Of a stretch of DNA of 30,459 nt, positions 25,213-30,459 are shown one piece after another. Position 1 is the stretch's first letter. Each line of letters starts with the position of its first letter. This DNA is from an uncultured Eubacterium sp. (GTDB lineage: Bacteria; Bacillota; Clostridia; Lachnospirales; Lachnospiraceae), in the NCBI GenBank assembly GCA_910580075.1, contig CAJTVR010000054.1:1-30459 (forward strand), given 5' to 3'. The position numbers and the translations under genes are program-made. The notes under the pieces were generated by a model. That model saw only the letters and a program-made list of their open reading frames with translations. It was not told the DNA's origin and did not search any database.

Positions 25213-26607
25213 ATGCAGACGCAACAGCTTGATAGAACAGCAGTCAGTTTTAGTCCTGATGGTATGACCGCATATGTACGCCTGCCGGAACCTTTTGACG
25301 GGCAGAAGTATCGTTTAGAGGATGTTCAGGCGGCGCTGTCTGCCAGCGGGGTAAAAACTGGGATTGATAAAAATGCGATTCTTGGGATGATACAGGGCGG
25401 AGTCTATGGCCGGTCTGTTCCGGTTGCATCAGGCAAGCCTCCGAAAGATGGAATAGACGGCTATTTTGAATACATGTTTCAGAGACAGCTGGATGGAAAA
25501 CCAAGGATTAATGAAGACGGTACTGTCAGTTATGCAATAAAACTGTTTGAAATGGTGACAGAAGGACAGCAGATAGCGCTGTATCATCCGGCAGTACAGG
25601 GGGAAGACGGATATACAGTCAAAGAAACGCCAGTCCGTGCAAAACCCGGCAGGGAACTTGCTCCGCTCCGTGGCAGGGGGTTTGAATGCAAAGCAGACGG
25701 TGTTACGTATGTAGCTTCAATTACCGGTAAAATTGACGTAATCAATGATAAAATCAGCATTCTGCCAGTTTATGAAGTATCCGGTGATGTGGATGTAAAT
25801 ACAGGAAATATTGAATTCCGCGGGGACGTTATTATCCATGGCAGCGTGGATGACGTGGAAATCAGAGCTACCGGGACTGTAACAATAGACGGTGTTGTAC
25901 AGGGCGGCAGTATTTATGCAAACAAAGATATAGTACTTTCAGGCGGTGTACTCGGTAATGGAAAGAGCGTGATCGATGCCAAGGGCTCAATTTCAGCTAA
26001 GTTTTTTGAGTTTGCAACAATCCGCTGCAAAGGAGACATTACAGCAGATATTTTTTTGAACAGCAGTGTTTACTGCGAAGGCCGTGCATTTGTGATGAGC
26101 AAAAAAGGCTGTATTGTGGGCGGCAGTGTCCATGCAGTCTGCGGCATAGAGGCGAACAGCGTTGGCAACAATGCAGAAATCAGGACTCATGTCCTTGTAG
26201 GAAACAGCGGAGAAGTCCGCATGAAAATGGAAGAGTTAAGCAACAGCATCAAGACTGCAGAAGCAAATATTGCAAAGGCAGAAACAGTTCTGCAAAAGTT
26301 TCAGGAATATGAAGAAAAGACAGGGCAGTCGTGTAAAGATGACCCAAGGCGGGTACAGCTGATCCGAATCCGGGTGCGCGATAAGGCACGCAAAGCTGCA
26401 GATGAGGACGAACTTAAGAAACTTCGTCTGATGGTAAATAATGCCAAAGGAGCGAATATTAAAGTGCGAAGGAAAGTATATCCGGGAGTGTTTGTATCGA
26501 TTGATACATGTGATACTTCCTGTAAAGATATATTTGATAATATTATTTTTATAAAGCAGCAGGACAGAGTAATTATGAGAAAGCTGACAGACTGGGGCGG
26601 AGACTGA
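25213..26607 (+). CDS. FapA (DUF342) family protein
   Basis: This 464-residue protein has an N-terminal domain (1-165), a repetitive beta-helix region (about 170-330: SGDVDVNTGNIEFRGDVIIH, SVDDVEIRATGTVTIDGVVQ, repeated GG-I turns) and a C-terminal coiled coil (about 340-410). This is the DUF342/FapA architecture; family members are linked to cell-envelope or polymer-related roles and are named after a flagellar assembly protein, but no flagellar genes are here. The ATG at 25213 behind AAGGGTGG is preferred to the in-frame GTG at 25195. A terminator follows. The function is unproven. Confidence 0.88.
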   Translation: MQTQQLDRTAVSFSPDGMTAYVRLPEPFDGQKYRLEDVQAALSASGVKTGIDKNAILGMIQGGVYGRSVPVASGKPPKDGIDGYFEYMFQRQLDGKPRINEDGTVSYAIKLFEMVTEGQQIALYHPAVQGEDGYTVKETPVRAKPGRELAPLRGRGFECKADGVTYVASITGKIDVINDKISILPVYEVSGDVDVNTGNIEFRGDVIIHGSVDDVEIRATGTVTIDGVVQGGSIYANKDIVLSGGVLGNGKSVIDAKGSISAKFFEFATIRCKGDITADIFLNSSVYCEGRAFVMSKKGCIVGGSVHAVCGIEANSVGNNAEIRTHVLVGNSGEVRMKMEELSNSIKTAEANIAKAETVLQKFQEYEEKTGQSCKDDPRRVQLIRIRVRDKARKAADEDELKKLRLMVNNAKGANIKVRRKVYPGVFVSIDTCDTSCKDIFDNIIFIKQQDRVIMRKLTDWGGD

Positions 26608-26633
26608 GAAAACTGTCATACTATAAAAATGAA

Positions 26634-26678
26634 AAGAAGCCGGGTGTCTTCCTATGGAATGGAAGGGCCTGGTTTCTT
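26634..26678 (+). terminator. Intrinsic terminator after the FapA-family gene
   Basis: GAAGCCGGGTGTCTTCC, loop TATGGAAT and GGAAGGGCCTGGTTTC pair with small mismatches and are followed by CTTTTTG. It lies 27 nt past the stop codon. Confidence 0.75.
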
Positions 26679-26681
26679 TTT

Positions 26682-26854
26682 GCTTTATGCAGTGGTACTG
26701 ACAGGCACCTTTTGGGGCTTCTGTATTTCCGGCAGCAGGCAGTGAGCCCCAAATCCTGGATATGAGGCAGAAAATTAAGAATTTCTAACTGTTCTCCGGA
26801 GTCACAGAAAAAGGAAAAAGTTTCTCCGCCTGGCGTCCGGCTAAATCATTCTTT
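26682..26854. repeat. Palindromic repeat element, right half
   Basis: This copy aligns with 10249-10420 of the complete element: GCTTTATGCAGTGG, TTTTGGGGCTTC, GTGAGCCCCAAATCCTGG, GCAGAAAATTAAGAA, GTCACAGAAAAAGG and CTCCGCCTGGCGTCCGGCTA. The left half is missing. It begins directly after the terminator of the FapA-family gene. Confidence 0.8.
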
Positions 26855-26907
26855 AATCTGCCCAGCACATTTTTCGAAAAAAGAAGAAAAAACAAGACAA
26901 CCGTTTC

Positions 26908-26935
26908 TTTACAAAGTGAAAAGATATGCTATAAT
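26908..26935 (+). promoter_or_regulatory. Sigma-A-type promoter of the small-protein/TPR operon
   Basis: TTTACA at 26908-26913, 16 nt and a perfect TATAAT at 26930-26935, about 37 nt before the small ORF at 26972. Confidence 0.75.
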
Positions 26936-26971
26936 AAATTCGTTTAAGAAAAACAGACGGAGGGAATACAG

Positions 26972-27115
26972 ATGATAGATTTTGAAGAAGAATTGAAGAA
27001 ATTTCAGCCCAGCCTGGAAGTAGAAGAAGCAGAAGAAGCGATATACAGCCATAACCTGACCGATATGACAGATATTTTACAGGAAATGATAAAAGAAGCA
27101 AGACGCAACCGATAA
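26972..27115 (+). CDS. 47-residue acidic small protein
   Basis: This short ORF begins MIDFEEELKKFQPSLEVEEA and ends EMIKEARRNR. It has a good ribosome site (CGGAGGGAATACAG), its own consensus promoter, and lies 17 nt before the zinc-ribbon TPR gene, so it is probably translated and co-transcribed. It is rich in Glu, predicted helical, and has no signal or membrane segment. I do not recognise the family. An adaptor or partner of the TPR protein is one guess. Confidence 0.75.
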   Translation: MIDFEEELKKFQPSLEVEEAEEAIYSHNLTDMTDILQEMIKEARRNR

Positions 27116-27132
27116 TCCAGGAAGGAGCCGAT

Positions 27133-28530
27133 ATGCAGTGTTTTAAATGTGGAACACAGTTAGGGCCGGAGCAGACCTGTCCGGGCTGTGGCATGAATGT
27201 AAAGATGTATAAAAAACTCTTAGCGATTTCTAATTACTTATATAATCAGGGCCTGGAGAAGGCTAAAATAAGAGATCTGTCTGGTGCTATCGATTGTTTG
27301 AAAAAGAGCCTTCAGTATAATAAAAATAATACTGAGGCAAGAAACCTGCTCGGACTTATTTATTATGAAACCGGTGAAACGGTATCGGCGCTGAGTGAGT
27401 GGGTAATCAGTAAAAACCAGAACGGAAAAAATAATACTGCCGGACGGTATCTGGACGAGGTACAGAGTCATCCGGCGTTATTGAATACAGTGAATCAGGC
27501 GATTAAGAAGTATAATCAGGCACTTATATACTGTCACCAGGACAGTACGGATCTTGCAGTCATACAGCTTAAGAAAATACTGTCTGCCAATCCCAAACTG
27601 GTAAAAGCCCACCAGCTTTTAGCTCTTTTGTATATTCACGATAAAAAATTTGACCTGGCGAGAAAGTCACTGCGCAGCGCAGGACAGATCGACCGCAGCA
27701 ATACGATAACAATGCGGTATCTGGCAGAAATTGATAACGAGGCCGGAACTGTGGAAGAAAAAGAGAAAAAAAGAAAGAAAAAAGACAGTAAAGTGGAATA
27801 CAGCACGGGCAATGATACCATTATCCAGCCGGCTAATCTCAGGGACAATTCGGGCTGGATGATGATTGTAAATATTCTGGTCGGATTGATCATCGGAGTA
27901 ACGGCTACTTATTTTCTGATAGTGCCAAATATTCAGAAGGATTTGCAGAAAAGTGCTAATACAGCCGTATCGGAAGCCAATGATGCGATTGCTTCCAAGA
28001 ATCAGGAAATCCAGAATCTTCAGGATAAAGTGGCAGAATTGGAGAAGAGTATAGAAAAAGTCCAGGGCAGCAGCGAGGCTTCCAAGACACAGGTGGAAAG
28101 CTATCAGAAGCTTCTCAACGCTTATCAGACATATCAGCAGGGCGGACTGGAAGATGCGAAGACAGCGCTTGCCGGCATAGATGCTTCCAAGCTGGATGCA
28201 GATGCAAAACTGCTGTATGAATCCATGCAGACCGACATCAGTACGAAATTCCTGGAAACCACTTACAACGAAGGATATTCTGCCTATATGTCGCGTCAGT
28301 ATGAGAAATCGGCGGAAATGCTGCAGAAAGTAGTGGATATGGATGATACTTACAGCAATGGGGATGCGATTTATTATCTGGCACAGTCCTACCGCATTAT
28401 AGGAGATTATGAAAAAGCAGCAGTGCTTTACCAGAAAGTCATTGATGAGTATCCATCGTCTTATAAGGCAGATAATGCAAAAAATAATTACCTGCCGCAG
28501 ATTCAGGCAAGGCTGGGAACACAGCAGTAG
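27133..28530 (+). CDS. Zinc-ribbon, TPR-repeat membrane protein
   Basis: This 465-residue protein begins with a zinc ribbon (C3-x2-C6 and C16-x2-C19). TPR-like helical repeats follow (about 30-205; AIDCLKKSLQYNKNNTEARNLLGLIYYETG is typical). After a very basic stretch (EKEKKRKKKDSK) comes one membrane segment (about 242-265), a coiled coil (about 272-312) and more TPR or YbgF-like repeats (about 320-455, YYLAQSYRIIGDYEKAAVLYQKVIDEYPSSYKA). By charge, the zinc ribbon and first TPRs should be inside the cell and the C-terminal repeats outside. It looks like a scaffold linking cytoplasm to envelope. AGGAGCCGAT precedes the ATG. Confidence 0.85.
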   Translation: MQCFKCGTQLGPEQTCPGCGMNVKMYKKLLAISNYLYNQGLEKAKIRDLSGAIDCLKKSLQYNKNNTEARNLLGLIYYETGETVSALSEWVISKNQNGKNNTAGRYLDEVQSHPALLNTVNQAIKKYNQALIYCHQDSTDLAVIQLKKILSANPKLVKAHQLLALLYIHDKKFDLARKSLRSAGQIDRSNTITMRYLAEIDNEAGTVEEKEKKRKKKDSKVEYSTGNDTIIQPANLRDNSGWMMIVNILVGLIIGVTATYFLIVPNIQKDLQKSANTAVSEANDAIASKNQEIQNLQDKVAELEKSIEKVQGSSEASKTQVESYQKLLNAYQTYQQGGLEDAKTALAGIDASKLDADAKLLYESMQTDISTKFLETTYNEGYSAYMSRQYEKSAEMLQKVVDMDDTYSNGDAIYYLAQSYRIIGDYEKAAVLYQKVIDEYPSSYKADNAKNNYLPQIQARLGTQQ

Positions 28531-28566
28531 CGGCCGGAAAGAACATGTATCACAATAAAATACAAG

Positions 28567-28599
28567 TGCACCAGAAAAGCAGAAAAATTTTCTGATGCA
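28567..28599 (+). other. Hairpin 3' of the TPR gene
   Basis: TGCACCAGAAAA and TTTTCTGATGCA can form a 12-position stem with one mismatch around a 9-nt loop, 37 nt after the TPR stop. It lacks a T tract, so it would be at best a weak terminator. It lies in the 308-nt gap 28531-28838, which otherwise shows only the possible promoter listed next. Confidence 0.4.
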
Positions 28600-28629
28600 G
28601 ACAGCGTAAACACGAAAGACACTGACCGC

Positions 28630-28655
28630 AGGAGTTTTTTCTGAGGTTTGGATAT
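28630..28655 (+). promoter_or_regulatory. Possible sigma-H-type promoter of the spoIIA operon
   Basis: AGGAGTT at 28630-28636, 13 nt and GGATAT at 28650-28655 loosely resemble a sigma-H promoter (AGGA-T, then GAAT). The spoIIA operon of Bacillus subtilis is sigma-H dependent. The -10 match is poor and the call is tentative. Confidence 0.25.
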
Positions 28656-28838
28656 ACTGTCAGATTTTTTTTGCAGGACAAACAGGTCCTGGCAGAATAT
28701 GGAATACTGGCTGACATAAATATCCGAAGCTCAGAAGGAACTGCTGTGGCCAGTGTTTTTTGTTTTTATGCCGGCTGCAGTCTGGAAAGTACGCAGAGCG
28801 TGCTTTTCGTATTTTTATTATTCAGGAGGGATTTTATT

Positions 28839-29177
28839 ATGGAGTGTCATTATGAACTGAAAGCAGGATGCCTTACGATATCCATGCCAAAGGAGCTGGA
28901 TCATCATAGTGCGGAACAGCTGCGCATGGAAGCGGATCTTTTGATTGATTCGTACCGGGTGCGGAATCTGGTATTTGATTTTGCAGGAACGGAATTTATG
29001 GACAGTTCCGGAATCGGGGTGCTGATTGGAAGATGCCGGAATATGAACTACTGCGGGGGCAGCGTAAAAGCCCGGCATATGAACGAACGGATTCAGAAGA
29101 TTTTCCGGATATCCGGCCTGCATCAGCTGATGGAAACGGAAGTTTTGAAAGAGGAGGTCAGAAAAGAAGATGAGTGA
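28839..29177 (+). CDS. spoIIAA: Anti-sigma F factor antagonist SpoIIAA
   Basis: This 112-residue STAS-domain protein has FMDSSGIGVLIGR at residues 53-65; S57 aligns with the serine phosphorylated by SpoIIAB. When dephosphorylated in the forespore it binds SpoIIAB and frees sigma F. The ATG at 28839 is chosen because AGGAGGGATTTTATT precedes it and the length then fits the family; the frame stays open upstream to a TTG at 28671, but that extension looks non-coding. It overlaps spoIIAB by 8 nt, indicating translational coupling. Confidence 0.96.
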   Translation: MECHYELKAGCLTISMPKELDHHSAEQLRMEADLLIDSYRVRNLVFDFAGTEFMDSSGIGVLIGRCRNMNYCGGSVKARHMNERIQKIFRISGLHQLMETEVLKEEVRKEDE

Positions 29178-29601
29178 GCGGAATGAGATGAGTATCCGGT
29201 TTGATTCCTATTCGGTAAATGAAGGGTTTGCAAGAGTTGCAGTGGCGGCTTTTTTAGCGGATTTAGACCCGACGCTGGATGAGCTGGCAGATGTCAAAAC
29301 GGCGGTGTCCGAGGCAGTGACCAATTCGATTATCCACGGTTATGAGAACCGGATCGGCAAGATTTATTTAAGCTGTACGAAAGAAAAGCAGCAGATACAG
29401 ATCGAGGTAGTGGATTATGGAAAAGGTATTGAAGATGTGCCAAAGGCAAAGGAGCCGTTTTATACGACACGGCCGGAACTGGAGCGTTCCGGTATGGGAT
29501 TTGCGTTTATGGAGGCATTTATGGATGACGTCGAAGTGGATTCTGCACCGGGGCAGGGCACGACCGTGCGCATGATGAAGCAGCTCGGAGCGGGAGAATA
29601 A
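29170..29601 (+). CDS. spoIIAB: Anti-sigma F factor / SpoIIAA kinase SpoIIAB
   Basis: This 143-residue GHKL-fold protein has an N box (VSEAVTNSIIHGYE), a G1 box (VVDYGKGIED) and a G2-like ERSGMGFAFMEAF. As a dimer it holds sigma F inactive and phosphorylates SpoIIAA. Its length and motif order are normal. It overlaps the end of spoIIAA, uses GGAGGTCAGAAAAG as ribosome site, and ends 5 nt before spoIIAC. Confidence 0.96.
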   Translation: MSERNEMSIRFDSYSVNEGFARVAVAAFLADLDPTLDELADVKTAVSEAVTNSIIHGYENRIGKIYLSCTKEKQQIQIEVVDYGKGIEDVPKAKEPFYTTRPELERSGMGFAFMEAFMDDVEVDSAPGQGTTVRMMKQLGAGE

Positions 29602-29606
29602 CAGCT

Positions 29607-30389
29607 ATGAACGAGACAATGGTTTTGCTCCAAAAGGCGCAAAAAGGAGATCAGGATGCAAAAGAGGAGCTGGTAAAGCAAAATCTCGGACTGGTAGGAA
29701 GCATTGTCAAAAGATTTGAACACCGCGGACATGACAGGGAGGAGTTATTCCAGATTGGAAGCATCGGGCTGATGAAAGCAATTGAAAAATTTGACCTTAC
29801 ATACGAGGTAGCATTTTCTACCTATGCAGTTCCTTTAATCAGCGGGGAAATCAGGCGTTTTATAAGGGACGACGGACTGGTGCGTATCAGCCGCAGCCTG
29901 AAAGAAAATGGATGGCGTATAAAAAAAGCCGCAGAGCAGATCAGCCAGAAAATGGGCAGAGAGGCTTCTATGGAAGAACTGTCACAGGCTACAGGATTAA
30001 GCCGTGAGGATATTGTGATGGCAATGGAAGCAAATATGGAGGTAGAATCTATCTATCGCAGCGTTTATCAGGCTGACGGAAGCGAATTATATCTGGCAGA
30101 CCAGATAGCAGGAAAGGGGGCCGGACAGAGATTTGGAGAAGGAGGCATCCAGCGGACGGTGCTGTCCGGAGGGTCAGAAGATTTCGAGAAAGAAAAGATT
30201 CTGGATGATATGTTAATCAGACAGCTGCTGGATGAACTTGAAGAGCGGGAGAGAAAGCTGATTGTACTGCGCTATTTTAAAGACCAGACACAGGTACAGA
30301 CAGCCCAGGAACTGAAGATGAGCCAGGTGCAGGTCAGCAGGCTGGAAAAGAAGATATTATTAAAAATGCGCAGAAAAATAATGGAATGA
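29607..30389 (+). CDS. spoIIAC: RNA polymerase sigma-F factor
   Basis: This 260-residue sigma-70 family factor is the first compartment-specific sigma of the forespore. Region 2 is clear (EELFQIGSIGLMKAIEKFD, then FSTYAVPLISGEIRRFIRDD), followed by region 3 (REASMEELSQATGLSREDI) and region 4 (LDELEERERKLIVLRYF, then QVQVSRLEKKILLKMRRKI). The region 3-4 linker (about residues 168-190) is glycine-rich (GKGAGQRFGEGG), which looks like a flexible insert. Its place as third gene behind spoIIAA and spoIIAB confirms the assignment over sigma G. Confidence 0.95.
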   Translation: MNETMVLLQKAQKGDQDAKEELVKQNLGLVGSIVKRFEHRGHDREELFQIGSIGLMKAIEKFDLTYEVAFSTYAVPLISGEIRRFIRDDGLVRISRSLKENGWRIKKAAEQISQKMGREASMEELSQATGLSREDIVMAMEANMEVESIYRSVYQADGSELYLADQIAGKGAGQRFGEGGIQRTVLSGGSEDFEKEKILDDMLIRQLLDELEERERKLIVLRYFKDQTQVQTAQELKMSQVQVSRLEKKILLKMRRKIME

Positions 30390-30399
30390 CAAGGTGTGA

Positions 30400-30459
30400 T
30401 TTAACCGGACGCCAGGCGGAGAAACTTTTTCCTTTTTCTGTTCCGCCTGCGAACAGTAA
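30400..30459. repeat. Palindromic repeat element, left arm cut by window edge
   Basis: TTAACCGGACGCCAGGCGGAG, AAACTTTTTCC and CTGTTCCGCCTGCGAACAG match the left arm of the palindromic family. Its tip is the reverse complement of the right-arm tip at 26820-26840. The element continues right of the window. It starts 11 nt after the sigma-F stop codon, where an operon terminator would be expected. Confidence 0.8.

Noticed and set aside
28671..28838. In-frame extension of SpoIIAA by about 56 residues from a TTG
   Set aside because: There is no ribosome site at 28671, the residues look random, and AGGAGGG lies right before the ATG at 28839, which gives the normal family length.

Overview
The window looks like chromosome of a spore-forming Clostridia bacterium, most likely a Lachnospiraceae gut anaerobe. 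The signs are a complete spoIIA operon, a T-box-controlled valyl-tRNA synthetase, DUF815, DUF5721 and DUF1622 family genes, purine-rich Shine-Dalgarno sites, sigma-A promoters with 16-17 nt spacers, and moderate GC. I see no rRNA, tRNA, CRISPR array, phage module or transposase. Layout, left to right. (1) 1-3900: a promoter and a two-gene redox operon. The first gene fuses an acyl-CoA dehydrogenase, the FAD-binding half of ETF-alpha and a rubredoxin; the second is an FprA-type flavodiiron protein. Together they read as an electron wire from acyl-CoA to O2 (or NO). A terminator and a DUF1622 membrane protein follow. (2) 4038-11925: a peptide/nickel-type ABC transporter (lipoprotein receptor, one polypeptide carrying both ATPases, two permeases). 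It is bracketed by two decayed AAA-ATPase-like genes and interrupted by palindromic repeat elements. (3) 11948-13100: a cold-shock protein and a DUF5721 protein, both on the minus strand. (4) 13198-18589: a transglutaminase-like lipoprotein frameshifted at an A9 run, a DegV protein, a DUF815 ATPase and the MgtE magnesium transporter. (5) 18678-21935: a stand-alone ThiF/MoeB/HesA-like E1 enzyme, a marR-MATE efflux operon with a 22-bp palindrome over its -10 box, and an orphan minimal nucleotidyltransferase. (6) 21988-28530: a strong promoter, T-box leader, valS, a FapA/DUF342 protein, then a 47-residue acidic protein with a zinc-ribbon TPR membrane protein. (7) 28839-30389: spoIIAA-spoIIAB-spoIIAC, the sigma-F regulatory module of the forespore. 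A family of dispersed, non-coding palindromic elements runs through the window in at least eight full, partial or solo-arm copies, including both window edges. The best copy (10104-10424) has 53-bp perfect inverted arms, and arms within a copy match each other better than arms of different copies. The strongest candidates for a little-described system are the ACAD-ETF-rubredoxin/flavodiiron pair and this repeat family. Two further oddities are that all four positions of a C-terminal cysteine motif are replaced in the fused transporter ATPase, and that two reading frames break at homopolymers.
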